Assembly (NCBI GenBank): GCA_032622095.1
Contig: CP136068.1
Coordinates: 8,347,314-8,411,313 of the forward strand
DNA: 64,000 nt
Reading direction: 5' to 3'
DNA from: Siphonodentalium dalli
Taxonomy: Eukaryota > Mollusca > Scaphopoda > Gadilida > Siphonodentaliidae
The notes beneath the pieces were generated by a model. The model searched no databases and was not told the DNA's origin. It was given only the letters and a program-made list of their open reading frames with translations. A program made the translations under genes and the position numbers. Numbering within the stretch: position 1 is the first letter of the stretch; each line of letters starts with the position of its first letter. This document shows, piece by piece, positions 1 through 8,862 of the stretch.

Positions 1-1
1 T

Positions 2-526
2 TTAAAAACTCGTATGTGGAAGTATTTCACACACAATAAAACTTCAAGATATATTGATGTTTTACAGCCCCTAGTCGATTCTTACAACAATAGTTATCAC
101 CGCAGCATAAAATCGAAACCGTCGGCAGTTACTTTGAAAACTGAAGCTGAAATTTCCAAAAATCTATATGGAACAGGGAATAAAAAAGGAAAATCTACAC
201 TGAAAGTGGGTGACTTGGTTCGTATCAACAAAACAAAAAGAACATTTGAAAAGGGTTATTTACCAAACTGGACTCGTGAAATTTTCAAAGTTGATAAAAT
301 TTGTAAAACTAATCCAGTAACACACAAAGTTTCTGATCTTGATGGTGAAGAGATTGATGGACCATTATACAAGCATATAAAAGACAGTAAGGTGTATGAA
401 ATAGAATCAGTTATTGATAAAAGAACGAGAAGAGTGGATGGTAAAACAGTAAAAGAAATTAAAGTTCATTGGCTTGGATATCCAAAAAAGTTTGACAGTT
501 GGATCCCAGCTTCAAATTTAGTATAA
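2..526 (+). CDS. Polinton integrase, C-terminal part with chromodomain (partial)
   Basis: The reading frame is open from the window edge, so the N-terminal zinc-binding and DDE core lie outside. The visible part starts at the end of the rve fold (a run resembling LKTRMWKYF, then a Y-H-R-S motif near residue 35 of the ATG-based numbering), followed by an SH3-like region with KVGDLVRI, as in retroviral and Polinton integrases. The last 45 residues form a chromodomain: VYEIESVID, then VHWLGYP and the closing W-I-P-A-S-N. Chromodomains bind methylated histone tails and can direct insertion. Integrase joins the terminal repeats to host DNA. It ends just before the small membrane-protein frame. Identification as Polinton rather than LTR-element integrase rests on the capsid and protease genes that follow. 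Confidence 0.88.
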   Translation, partial: LKTRMWKYFTHNKTSRYIDVLQPLVDSYNNSYHRSIKSKPSAVTLKTEAEISKNLYGTGNKKGKSTLKVGDLVRINKTKRTFEKGYLPNWTREIFKVDKICKTNPVTHKVSDLDGEEIDGPLYKHIKDSKVYEIESVIDKRTRRVDGKTVKEIKVHWLGYPKKFDSWIPASNLV

Positions 527-532
527 AACTGA

Positions 533-811
533 ATTGACCATGTTGGAAATCATTCAGATTCAATTAATCTCGATGAACCATCACAATTTAAGTTCTGTGG
601 TGAAAAAGTTGCTAAGAACCAAGTCACCTACTTCACGCAGATAATTATTATTTATATCATAATAATTACATCTATTGTACACATTAGTATCCAGAGCGCA
701 AACAAAGAATTGTGGCCTATTCTTCTAAGTAGTTCTCTAGGTTATATTCTACCAACACCCGGGCTGAAATTATTGAAAAATACTGAGAAAAAATTAATTC
801 ATTATACATAA
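533..811 (+). pseudogene. Small Polinton membrane protein, start codon not visible
   Basis: An open frame between the integrase stop and the penton start encodes about 92 residues: an acidic/polar lead, a KFCGEKV motif, then a strongly hydrophobic stretch (QIIIIYIIIITSIVHISI) and a short LLSSSLGYILP segment. From memory of the family, a single-pass protein of this shape with an LLSS-LGY-LP motif is common in adintovirus-like elements. No in-frame ATG precedes the conserved part; the only nearby ATG, at 540, is in another frame and closes quickly. The start has therefore been lost by an indel, or translation begins at a non-ATG codon. Function unknown; a virion membrane or lytic role is only a guess. 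Confidence 0.55.
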
Positions 812-816
812 CTCTC

Positions 817-1641
817 ATGAGTGATAGTTCAATGTCACTTTATCCAGCCAACTCACAATGTTGTTTCACAGTGAAATTACCAAAAACCATACATATTGAT
901 AAAGAGCTTTGGGAAGTTGCAATGGTTGAACTAATTGTACCATCAGAAACATACAACATTATTGGAGATGCCTGCAAAATAAAAATAAAAACTTCTGTTC
1001 CAAGAATTTTACAATATTTGAATAAGATACCAATGAGTGATGTAGTAATTTCAAAACCAGAAAATGGTATAGAATTAAAAATACCAGAAGGAGCATATTC
1101 TGGTGGATCACATGTGACAGATACAATTCAAGGTGTAATTGATAGTACAGTAAGCAGAATGATTCCAGAACTGGAATTCGAAATCGTATATTCCAAAGCA
1201 CAACAACGAGTTAACATTTCAACCAATATTTATACCAAAGTAGGTCTTGTACTCCCCAGAGCACTTTTGGATAAACTTGGTTACATAACAGAATCAAACA
1301 CTGTCACATTTGCTACTCCTTCGATAACATTTCCATATGGAGTTGATTTAAATGCGGAGCATAATCAATTGTTTGTTTATTCTGACATTGCTGATTATAC
1401 AATTCTTAGTGATGTTGATGCACCGATATTACGAGTGACATCATTCGAGAGTAAAATAATACATGATGGTAAACATATTAGGCATGAATTCAAAAACTTA
1501 TATTATGTACCAGTATCAAAGTCTAGCTTTGATACCTTAAATGTATATATAACTGGTGATACTGGCAAACCAATTCAGTTTATTGGTGGAAAGTCTATGG
1601 TAAAGTTGCAATTCCGACGCCGAAGTAATTTGTATTTATGA
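817..1641 (+). CDS. Penton-like minor capsid protein
   Basis: A complete ORF of 274 residues with ATG start. It opens with a beta-rich domain, and its C-terminal third has LFVYSDI, a YVPVSKSSFDT motif and a final LQFRRR, all typical of the Polinton/adintovirus minor capsid (penton) protein, which forms the fivefold vertices with a single jelly-roll fold. Length fits the family. Its stop codon overlaps the next start (ATGA at 1638-1641), a compact arrangement expected for co-expressed late virion genes. No damage is seen. The identification is by motif memory; a structure prediction showing a single jelly roll would confirm it. Confidence 0.8.
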   Translation: MSDSSMSLYPANSQCCFTVKLPKTIHIDKELWEVAMVELIVPSETYNIIGDACKIKIKTSVPRILQYLNKIPMSDVVISKPENGIELKIPEGAYSGGSHVTDTIQGVIDSTVSRMIPELEFEIVYSKAQQRVNISTNIYTKVGLVLPRALLDKLGYITESNTVTFATPSITFPYGVDLNAEHNQLFVYSDIADYTILSDVDAPILRVTSFESKIIHDGKHIRHEFKNLYYVPVSKSSFDTLNVYITGDTGKPIQFIGGKSMVKLQFRRRSNLYL

Positions 1642-2018
1642 TGATTCCCGTCTATACTGGCGTATCTAGACAGTATGGAAATGGAATTGGTTCACTATTC
1701 AAATATGCAATGAGAACAGTAATACCGTTTCTAAAACATATTGGTCAGATTGTTAAACAACAAGTATTCAAGCATGGACTTGCTGCAGTCGAAGATATCA
1801 TTCATCGTGGTAAAAGCCCAAAAGAAGTATTTTTGAAACAAAGTAAAGAAGCATTGAAATCTTTTGGAAGGGAAACAATAAAGAAAATATCAACACCAAA
1901 TGGCATAAATAGATCATCGCGACCTTTGAAAAATCATTCTTCTCGCAAACGAGTTAGAAGTATGTCCATTAAAACGCCTGTAAAGAAATCAAAACGATCT
2001 CTCGATATATTTGATTAA
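1638..2018 (+). CDS. Small basic Polinton protein, adenovirus pX/pVI-like
   Basis: An intact 126-residue ORF beginning inside the penton stop codon. It has a Gly-rich start (RQYGNGIGSLFKY), an amphipathic helix-like section (VIPFLKHIGQIVKQQVFK), a middle rich in Lys, and a C-terminus packed with Lys, Arg and Ser (for example RKRVRSM and KKSKRS). The Gly-Gly-x-G-S-L-F lead plus basic tail recalls the small condensing or membrane-active proteins (pX, pVI) encoded beside capsid genes in adenovirus-like elements. Likely DNA-binding or membrane-active inside the virion; no enzyme motif. The major capsid frame starts two bases after its stop. Confidence 0.6.
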   Translation: MMIPVYTGVSRQYGNGIGSLFKYAMRTVIPFLKHIGQIVKQQVFKHGLAAVEDIIHRGKSPKEVFLKQSKEALKSFGRETIKKISTPNGINRSSRPLKNHSSRKRVRSMSIKTPVKKSKRSLDIFD

Positions 2019-2020
2019 TC

Positions 2021-3326
2021 ATGATGATGCAAAATGGATCATGCGAATGCAGCAAGTCCGAGTTAAATGCTTCTGATGTTCCACCAACAATGACAACGAT
2101 GTTGGAATCACAATGGATAGAACATCACCCGATTAGCTCTTTGAATAATTCCGCACCGATATAATTTGTAATTCCGCCTCAAACTGAAAAATGGACAGAT
2201 GTAAATCAATCATATTTGTACCTGAAATTCAAAATCACATAAGCAGATGGAACAAACTTGGTTGACGGTACTGATGAAATTGCGCCTATTAACAACTTTT
2301 TCCATAGCATGTTCAGTAGTATCGATATTTACCTAAATAACAAACTTGTAACGGCAAACGGAGATACATATCCTTATCGAGCCTACATGGACAATCTCTT
2401 GGCTTATTCTGGTGAATGTAAAGAAAATCAACTTGCCGCACTAGAAATGTGGTACCCCGACACCGCTAAACAGTTCACCGAAAACACTAAAGCTGGTGGT
2501 AATGATGGATTGAAATCTCGCCAAACAATCATAGCACGTAGTAAAACGGTAGAATTGTGTGGTCGTTTACACACAGATATATTTCTACAAGAGAAATACT
2601 TACCAAATGGAATTGAGATAAGAATTCGTCTCAATAGAGAGAATCCAAAATTCTCTTTAACTGGTCAGGCCAACGGAAAAACTGTATTTGAAACGGCAGT
2701 TTGCAATGTTCATACAATTACGCTGATGCCAGTAGTAGCAAATAACTTGAACCAAACAATAATACAGAAAAATATGAAAATACCGATTAGAAGAGTTGAA
2801 GTAAAAAACACTCACTATTTGTGCAGGGCTTAGATCAAAAATTGAAGATCACCTTTTTCAAGGACAATTGCCAAAGAGACTTTTCATGGGCTTGGTATCA
2901 AACAAAGATATGAATGGCGATATTGAAACGAACCCATTTCATTTCCAACACTTCAATCTAAGAAAATTTGAAGTTAGTCAGAACGGACATACCATCCATA
3001 ACCGACCATTTGAACCAAACTTTGAATCAGAACAATGCCTAAAATCTTATTTATCACTGTATCAGTCTTCGGGTATGTTTGGACAAAACAAATCCTTTTG
3101 TTTGAATCTCGAAAAATACATGAATGGTTATTGTTTCTGGGGTTACGACCTCACACCTGACCAAGGAGCAGAGGAAGGACATTTGCATCCTATAAAAACC
3201 GGTAACATAAGGTTAGAGCTTCAGTTTGCTGCAGCTCTAGCTTCAGTGATCAACGTGATAGTCTATGCTGAGTTCGATAATCAAATTGAAATCAACAGTT
3301 TGCGAGAAATAATAACAGATTATTAA
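2021..3326 (+). pseudogene. Major capsid protein (double jelly roll), broken by two stops and a frameshift
   Basis: Starting at ATG 2021 the frame carries in-frame stops at 2162 and 2240, then is open to 2831. Similarity continues in the +1 frame to 3326, so a one-base indel lies around 2805-2830. Recognisable family features include an early segment on target vertices and expression (IEHHPISSLNN), a central NGIEIRIRLNR stretch, then EDHLFQGQLPKR after the frameshift, and a C-terminus ending in a V-I-V-Y-A-E-F-D-N motif characteristic of Polinton hexon-like proteins. This protein builds the icosahedral shell. With three separate lesions the copy cannot make a full capsid protein. Gene order penton, small basic, major capsid is as in related elements. 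Confidence 0.85.
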
Positions 3327-3330
3327 AAAC

Positions 3331-3765
3331 ATGGCTGGATTGCATTTGGAGGAAAAATTGAGACTGGAAGTTGGGGGAATCGATTTCATTCCATATGTTT
3401 CTATCCTTGACAAAGTTCGGAAAACTTTCGAGAAATGTTTCGTTCATGAAATACAAAATCAAATTTCAAAAGAAGTGACACTCAATTGTGAAGGATGTAA
3501 AATAGATCATCCAAGTCAGACACGACATTTACTTTGTCTTTGGACACCACCTATACAATGGGTAGATATGTGCATTGATATAGCACTACTTAAATTGAAC
3601 ATCTACCGAGTTATGGAACAATGGTATCCAGAAATAGAATCATTTACACCACAAGAGAAATTTGAGGCATTCAAACTTTGGAAAGATATAAAGGAAGTTG
3701 TTCATGCAAACTGTAACCAATTTAATTCGGTTTTTGTTGACTTGTGGTGTGAAATAGTAAAATAA
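3331..3765 (+). CDS. Conserved Polinton protein with C-x2-C-x3-H zinc-type motif
   Basis: An intact 144-residue ORF starting four bases after the capsid stop. The middle holds NCEGCKIDHPSQTRH, a Cys/His cluster (C-x2-C-x3-H-x5-H) suited to one zinc ion; the C-terminal half is predicted helical (EKFEAFKLWKDIKEVV). I recall a protein with a C-x-G-C-x-x-x-H-P-S-Q signature next to the capsid gene in other adintovirus-like elements, but know no established function. It could be an assembly or regulatory factor. The absence of stops here, in contrast with its neighbours on both sides, suggests chance survival rather than selection. Confidence 0.6.
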   Translation: MAGLHLEEKLRLEVGGIDFIPYVSILDKVRKTFEKCFVHEIQNQISKEVTLNCEGCKIDHPSQTRHLLCLWTPPIQWVDMCIDIALLKLNIYRVMEQWYPEIESFTPQEKFEAFKLWKDIKEVVHANCNQFNSVFVDLWCEIVK

Positions 3766-3775
3766 TACTACGAAG

Positions 3776-4306
3776 ATGAACACTAGCGAACTTCAGCATA
3801 TACTAGACAAATCATCCTAACTCTGTTAATTGTATGGTGTGGTGTGTGCAAAAGATCAGTTACCACACGAGAAACCTCATCATGTAAAAGCATACATAGT
3901 AAATACACATACGTCAGAAAAAGCAGGAGAACACTGGGTTGCAATTTTATTCAATGGGAACATTGCAACATATTTCGATTCGTTTGGGATACCAGTTATT
4001 GATAAATATATCAAATCATTTATTCAAAGAAATTCGATCGAATGTAAAATAAACGTTGGGCGGTTTCAACATCACGGTACAAACGTATGTGGTATCTACT
4101 GCATATTTGCTTTACATTTCTTGAAAAGCGGATATGGTATAAAAGTATTAGTTGAAATGAATTTTGATGGTGATTACTTCAAAAATGATAGAAAAGTATT
4201 TGACTGGTTTCATAGGAACTATGAACCCTTACGAAGAGAATCAGAAACATTACCCAAAACATGTATTTCACAAACTTGTAAGACTTACTGTGAATTTCAG
4301 TGCTGA
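3776..4306 (+). pseudogene. Adenain-like cysteine protease, two early stop codons
   Basis: From ATG 3776 the frame has stops at 3818 and 3827, then is open to 4306. The catalytic layout of adenovirus-type maturation proteases (peptidase C5) is complete: His in GEHW (codon 53), Asp in YFDSFG (codon 68), the oxyanion Gln in RFQHHGTN (codon 98), and the nucleophile Cys in NVCGIYC (codon 105). Such proteases cut capsid precursors during virion maturation. The N-terminal segment leading to GVVCAKDQLP is short and holds both stops, so the core is intact but the start is disabled unless an internal start is used. The last 25 residues are Cys-rich and not part of the fold. Confidence 0.85.
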
Positions 4307-4692
4307 TAAAATGTGTTCATTACCAATTGTTTAAACATGTTAAAATCATAATCAATTGTAAATCTGTTGATTGTTAATGATGAAATGTATTACAAAATGT
4401 AAATTATGTTCATTGCATTACCAGTTATTGATTGTAAATATGATAATTTCATGATCAGTTGTAAATATGTTGATTCTTAATTCAAAAAATAAAAGTTATG
4501 TTATTGAAAAACAGTGTCTGTTTTTAATGATCGTCTTCGGCAATGTCGATGAAGATCTTAATTCACCAAAAAAGAAACACATTTGAAATGACGTTCGGGA
4601 AATTTGGTAGAAAAACACAATGACGTCGCCAATGACGTCCGCGCGTTTTACATGTAACAAAACCCCATTTAGAGTATATCATTTTCTCCACG
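4307..4692. other. Polinton intergenic spacer: AT-rich quasi-repeats, poly(A) signal, possible promoter of the next gene
   Basis: The first half repeats short units around CAATTGTAAAT and TGTTGATT (near 4350 and 4455), then has AATAAA at 4488-4493, a plausible 3' end for the late genes. The second half switches to higher GC and carries three TGACGT motifs, then an AT-rich TATA-like run (AGAGTATATCATTTT) just before the ATG at 4693. No ORF of note. Confidence 0.5.
4589..4638. promoter_or_regulatory. Cluster of three TGACGT (half-CRE/ATF-type) motifs
   Basis: TGACGT occurs at 4589, 4621 and 4633, each preceded by AA, within 50 bases and 55-104 bases upstream of the ATG at 4693. Spacing and repetition suggest bZIP (CREB/ATF) sites driving the terminal Polinton ORF, but this is inferred only from the motif. 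Confidence 0.35.
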
Positions 4693-5130
4693 ATGGAATA
4701 CCCTAAAACTGATCTCGGATCTTATGTCAGAGCCATCCGTGTATCGGCCCCGAGGGACATTGCGGTGTGGGAGACCCTTTCCTGGGTAGTGTATGGTACA
4801 GGTGAAAAGTTCTTTGAACTATTCACTTTTGTCAATGCAACTTGGGCTCGCAATCCTACACTGTTCAGTGGACAGGAGACAGAGAACAGCGAATGGCTTG
4901 GGACAACGGGTGTCTTGCTTACGGTGGCGGCAACCCCTCTGCAGAGAAAGCTCGTGTTTTGGAGACAGAAGAAGGATCCGGAGTACAGATTAGACGTACC
5001 TCCATTGAAGGGTGTGAATATACCGCAAGGTTTATTTCCACCTCTCATCGAGGGTTCGCTTGTGTTTCGGGAGTTGGATCAAGAGGATGGATTTGATTTC
5101 CTAAATACCCCTTATCCACTTTTCTTGTGA
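4693..5130 (+). CDS. Unknown Polinton terminal ORF, 145 residues
   Basis: An open frame with ATG start, between the promoter-like spacer and the terminal repeat. I do not recognise the product. It is rich in aromatic residues and Pro, with motifs such as AVWETLSWVVYG and PLIEGSLVFRELDQE, no signal peptide, no membrane segment and no catalytic signature. The final 30 codons lie in sequence shared with the second Polinton terminus (rc of about 45602-45690). There LIEG-LVFRELDQE is kept and the remainder diverges, so the end of this gene is part of the terminal repeat. Base composition is higher in GC than the capsid genes. It may be an accessory gene, or a captured host sequence. Confidence 0.5.
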   Translation: MEYPKTDLGSYVRAIRVSAPRDIAVWETLSWVVYGTGEKFFELFTFVNATWARNPTLFSGQETENSEWLGTTGVLLTVAATPLQRKLVFWRQKKDPEYRLDVPPLKGVNIPQGLFPPLIEGSLVFRELDQEDGFDFLNTPYPLFL

Positions 5131-5657
5131 TCTAACGTAAAACGGCCCTTTTCAGGGGCACCCAAAACCTGCTATCAGATGACTCTTACATGCACACTTT
5201 CACAGCGCTAGCGTCTTCGAATTTATTCGAAGACTTTTGCTTTTGTTAAAATATGCACTGGTAAAGTAGCATAATTTACCAACACATCTATTTTTTTCTC
5301 GGTATTATTCTAAGTTCAATGTGTACATCGAAGGGGAGCGACCTTCGCTTACCACACTGGCATTAGAATCCGAGAAAAAATCGATACATTGGTAAATTGT
5401 GCTCTTTTCTGTAAAAAAAACCCCACTTCGAAGCGCTCACCTTACTCTTTGGAATATAACATAACCTCTGGACCGACTCTGGGCGGGTCACGCTGGTCCC
5501 ACCCCCTCGCTGTCGGCCAGTCTGGTCCATGGGCCAGAGTGCCCGACCCAGGATTGTTCTGGCCCAGGTGGGCCAGAAATTTCCTGGGTCGGGCACTCTG
5601 GCCCATAGGCCAGAGTGGCCGACAGCGAGAGAGTGGGCCAGAGTGACCGCCAGTACT
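5040..5657. repeat. Polinton terminal repeat (right end) with GC-rich hairpin
   Basis: About 600 bases that match, in reverse complement, 45145-45700. Shared landmarks are the GGCCCTTTTCAGGG block, CGCTAGCGTCTTCGAA, the paired TTCGAA/TTCGAAGAC runs, and CTTACTCTTTGGAAT. The last 180 bases form an imperfect palindrome built from CTGGCCCA, GGGCCAGAGTG and GTCGGGCACTC units. The element boundary is at 5657. Terminal inverted repeats are the substrate for Polinton integrase and protein-primed replication; only one of the two is in the window. Confidence 0.8.
5477..5655. repeat. Imperfect 180-bp palindrome at the Polinton terminus
   Basis: Left arm units CTCGCTGTCGGCCAG, GGGCCAGAGTGCCCGACCC are mirrored by GGGTCGGGCACTCTGGCCC and CTGGCCGACAGCGAG on the right, with the centre near 5566 in TGGCCCAGGTGGGCCAGA. 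The second terminus (45160-45275) has a shorter palindrome of the same units, so folding, not exact sequence, seems kept. Confidence 0.8.
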
Positions 5658-5935
5658 ACTATCGCCTGAACTACACTCAATTGTAAATATTTACATATCG
5701 ATTCGGAACGCAACTGTCGTCGATAAACTAATGAACATGATTTTGCCATCGAGAGTCACTGCATTTAATTAATATATACATGTAAGAATGCCGGCGTGTT
5801 GTTAATTTGTATCTACTATTTTTAAAAATAACTACTTTGAGCAAGAGTATACCCCATTTCTATTTTATCACCATATCGGAGTGCTTCACATCACTTTAAA
5901 AGATATATGCAACTTTATCCGGAGAGTCGTGTAAT
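5658..5935. other. Flanking sequence right of the Polinton, nothing recognised
   Basis: Ordinary AT-rich sequence with no ORF or repeat that I can support. It is the chromosomal flank of the Polinton insertion. Confidence 0.5.
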
Positions 5936-6345
5936 AGGTGCTGTTTACCCAAGATGACCAATAATTATTTAAAATGACCTGAAGGGTCATATTGAAGTTA
6001 TGCATTTTTCATCCGATCGACACCGGATATCCCTGCTAGTAGTAGATATTAGTGAAGAAAAACGCAAATTTGTCAACCAGCATCTGCCATTTTGACGACC
6101 ATCTTCGACGGGGTGTTCCAATTTCGCATACATAATGTATATGCCTATTGTTTAGTCGCATATTCCATGATAAGATTAATTACTAAATGCTCTTTACATT
6201 CTGGAAATCCGTAAAAGGTGGGTTACAGTGAAATTTCAGCGTGGCTCCTCATCTAATATCAATTAGTATGTGAATATGTATATATGTGCAAAATGTCATA
6301 CTTTAGTCACAAATTGAAAAATGTCACTAATCTACTTCACTACAG
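5936..6345 (-). repeat. Dispersed repeat family A, copy 1 (inverted relative to copy 2)
   Basis: Reads in reverse complement like 13290-13690. Shared blocks include GTGAAATTTCAGCGTGGCTCC, a TATGTGAATATGTA/TACATATTCACATA run and a GATGG-CGTCAAAATGG motif (here as CCATTTTGACGACCATCTTC). The AAGATGG-type motif links it to the array at 30586-31840. Confidence 0.7.
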
Positions 6346-6540
6346 TCAATGGAGCGGAATACAGCGAGCTGAGCTAATAAACACACGAATTTTGAGGATG
6401 ATCGAGTGTTTATGGGAATTCTAAAATCGTCACCTCTAATTTAAAACGCAGGCCGGAATATGCCGCCTCTGGTTAAGACCCAATGATATTTCTTGTGAAG
6501 AGGAAGTGGCATGGTACCCCAACAGATCAATTGGCAACAA

Positions 6541-7330
6541 TCGTTTGCATTTGGGCTTGAATATTTGTGACTGTTTTATTTTTTACTATGATATATAAGG
6601 GCATAATTTTATAGCATGCAATTAGAAATCTTACTCAACATTATGATACAAATGAATACTCCTCTCATATAGTCATTTAGAGCTAATTTTGGTGACTGTT
6701 TTTGTGCGAAAATGTTAATTATTCTAGCAGTTCTTGGTACCCAAATGGACACAAAATTCATCTCAATAAATTAAATCAACTGTTTTTGTCGTCTCTTAAA
6801 ATAGTTATTTTGTCACCAAAATATTGTTTTTCTCTTCATAATACTAATTATATATGTCTAAAAGATTCATTTCGCCAAGAAAATTCAAAATCGAGCAGAT
6901 AATATTTTTGTTATTTTGACATAAACAAAATCGCGAAAGATTCCGAATATTTTACTTAGGCAAGTCTCATGACCGATCAGGTTATCGGCGCGTATTTTCC
7001 GGCGTCTATCACATGTTTTACTAAACAACGACAGCCGTAGGTGGAGCTTAAAATAATTCGGTCAATGGCGCAACGAGTTGATAATTACATATACTATATC
7101 GCCGATTAAAAACATTTATACTATCAATAAATGGTGACCATTAAATAAAAACTGTTCGATGTGCTGATCATGAACTGGATTTGCTAGGATATTAGATTAT
7201 ATAGCGCAAAATGATGATCAAAGTACTTTAAAACGATAAAAGTGGAGTGAAATGAGAAAATTTATGCGGAAATGCAGAATATAGTGGGAAACGAAATTGA
7301 CGCGCAATTGAGGCTCATTTCGCACAATTA
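6541..7330 (+). repeat. Dispersed repeat family C, copy 1 (uninterrupted)
   Basis: Direct repeat of 14345-14850 (shared CATTTCGCCAAGAAAATTCAAAAT, GACCGATCAG-TGATCGGCGCGTATTTTCCG, and AAAGTGGAGTGAAATGAGA) and, for its first 250 bases, of 17752-17884 plus 20938-21075. It provides the empty-site version of the locus into which the 3-kb TIR element at 17885-20935 inserted. Confidence 0.8.
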
Positions 7331-7384
7331 TTTCAGTTTTGTTGGTGGATTGTATTACAGTGGATAACATCGTACCCTGTTTCG

Positions 7385-7464
7385 TTATATATTCGGGGAT
7401 TCGAGCATTAAAACAGTTTGTGAACTCGACGGTAACCCTCCAAGCTCGAATCCCCGGATATAAT
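7385..7464. repeat. Short hairpin, about 20-bp arms
   Basis: TTCGGGGATTCGAGC and GCTCGAATCCCCGG flank a 37-base loop, extended by ATATA runs on both sides. Could be a solo MITE or foldback remnant. Confidence 0.6.
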
Positions 7465-7469
7465 AGCAC

Positions 7470-8600
7470 AGAGTGCGTTTATCTCCTAAATTATCTATCC
7501 AAATGTATTGTATATATATTTAACACATATTGATTTATATTTCACGTATTTGTTTTACAAAAAGGCCGTCCATATATTTATTATATCTGACTTAAATATA
7601 GCGCTGAGAGTGAAACTTCCGCTACCGACCGAGAGATATAGTGGATTTTCAGCTAAACGGTGCGTTTTCTGATGCGTATATTATTTGGCGAGAAAGTGCC
7701 TTTTACAATAGGCGCGCCATTTATGAGTTTCAGTCGGATAAACATGGGATATACTATGCATAGCAGATATCGAACGAGCAGCGAATCAGCCAAACTGCCT
7801 GTTCCCAGAGTATGGATACGTTCCGGGGTTTGAAGTATGTTTTCATCTTACATCGCGCTGCCATAATATGCGAACATAATTCAGCTGTACACTCTAATAA
7901 TTCATTGTGGCGTCAACAATACAGGATGGGGCATATTACAAATTATATTTTCAAACATAAAGCCACAGCCATCAGCCTAACTACCTGCTGTCAGATTCAG
8001 AGTATGGGTACTTCCGTGGTTTAAAATCTATTATCATCTTAAACAAGCACAATGCTTACATTATTATGGGATTGATGTAGCCCCCTGTTTGAGCAAATTA
8101 ATGATCTATTAATTCCCAGTGGCATCAACAATGCAGCTTTTGGTACACTAATGGTATATAATGCGTCTGGTTGAGACACAAAGGCAACACCTATGGTGCG
8201 CTATACTTGCGAAATACTTGCAAAAGAATGCATGCCAAATTTGCTAGCGTATGAACGTACCATCAGCAATAACCAGTCATTACCGTAGTGAGCACAGTTT
8301 TGTTTTGTGAATATATTGCAATAGATACATTAAATATCTATGTCGGATTCGAGGTCAACCTATCACCCCCTTACAACACCAACAACAACAACAACGTAAT
8401 TTCACCATAAGCCGAATTAGTTTTCCAAATGCATTATTTCAAGTAGCTTTGTACTGTCCGAATTGAACATTGTTGATGTCGTGTCGCCAAATGGCATTAT
8501 GTTTGAGTATCCCTCTTGGCCACATTAAGTGTGTCTCCAAAGAATGATTCGAGTTTAGACCACACATGTTCTGTTGAGTAACGCTCTGGATATGACCAAA
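7470..8600. other. About 1.1 kb without recognised genes
   Basis: Mixed sequence with a short CAA-type microsatellite near 8370-8396. Short ORFs here show no homology signal that I can recognise. The segments around 7810-7850 and 7990-8040 share short motifs (TATGG-TAC-TTCCG-GGTTT), hinting at an old tandem duplication. Confidence 0.4.
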
Positions 8601-8862
8601 TTGCGGACACATGAATATTCCGTTACGATCGGGACCGGCGGCGACACCACCTGATAATCTTCACGGACTTTTACGTGAAATAAACCAGCCTCGGAGCTTA
8701 GGTATTTGGTCACATAACGTGTTCAGGCTACACCCTCGAACAGTACATGTATGTGGTCGCATTCCTAAGTTCCACGTGGTTTATCCCTCATAAAATATCC
8801 ATCCGCTCCACCACATGAGTTAACGTGCGAACAATTATTTCAAGCGGTCAATTCCAACTTAA
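8600..8862 (+). repeat. Dispersed repeat family B, copy 1, left part
   Basis: Matches the reverse complement of about 46060-46270: both contain GATAAACCAGCC/GGTTTATCCCTC flanking a short inverted pair, then GAGTTAACGTGCGAACAATTATTTCAAGC. The copy continues at 9813 after the foldback element. Confidence 0.8.

Larger units (their letters stand above)
1..5657 (+). mobile_element. Polinton/Maverick (adintovirus-like) element, right part, left end outside window
   Basis: A gene set on one strand that occurs together only in Polinton/adintovirus elements: retroviral-type integrase with chromodomain, small membrane protein, penton-like and double-jelly-roll capsid proteins, adenovirus-type cysteine protease, then a long terminal repeat. 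The right terminus is placed at 5657 because the terminal bases (read inward AGTACTGGC) match the inverted second copy starting at 45145 (AGTATTGGC), and similarity stops there on both sides. Polintons normally begin AGT, which agrees. The family-B polymerase and packaging ATPase are not seen and must lie to the left if present. Two capsid and protease genes are broken, so this copy is a decaying insertion, although the penton, Zn-motif and terminal ORFs remain open. Confidence 0.9.

Noticed and set aside
4722-5096. Overlapping frames on both strands across the terminal Polinton ORF
   Set aside because: Shadow frames of 4693-5130; none has a promoter-type context or conserved end in the second terminus.
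7385-7464. tRNA gene, because of a GGATTCGA/TCGAATCC sequence
   Set aside because: The motif is part of a symmetric hairpin; no acceptor, D or anticodon arms can be drawn.
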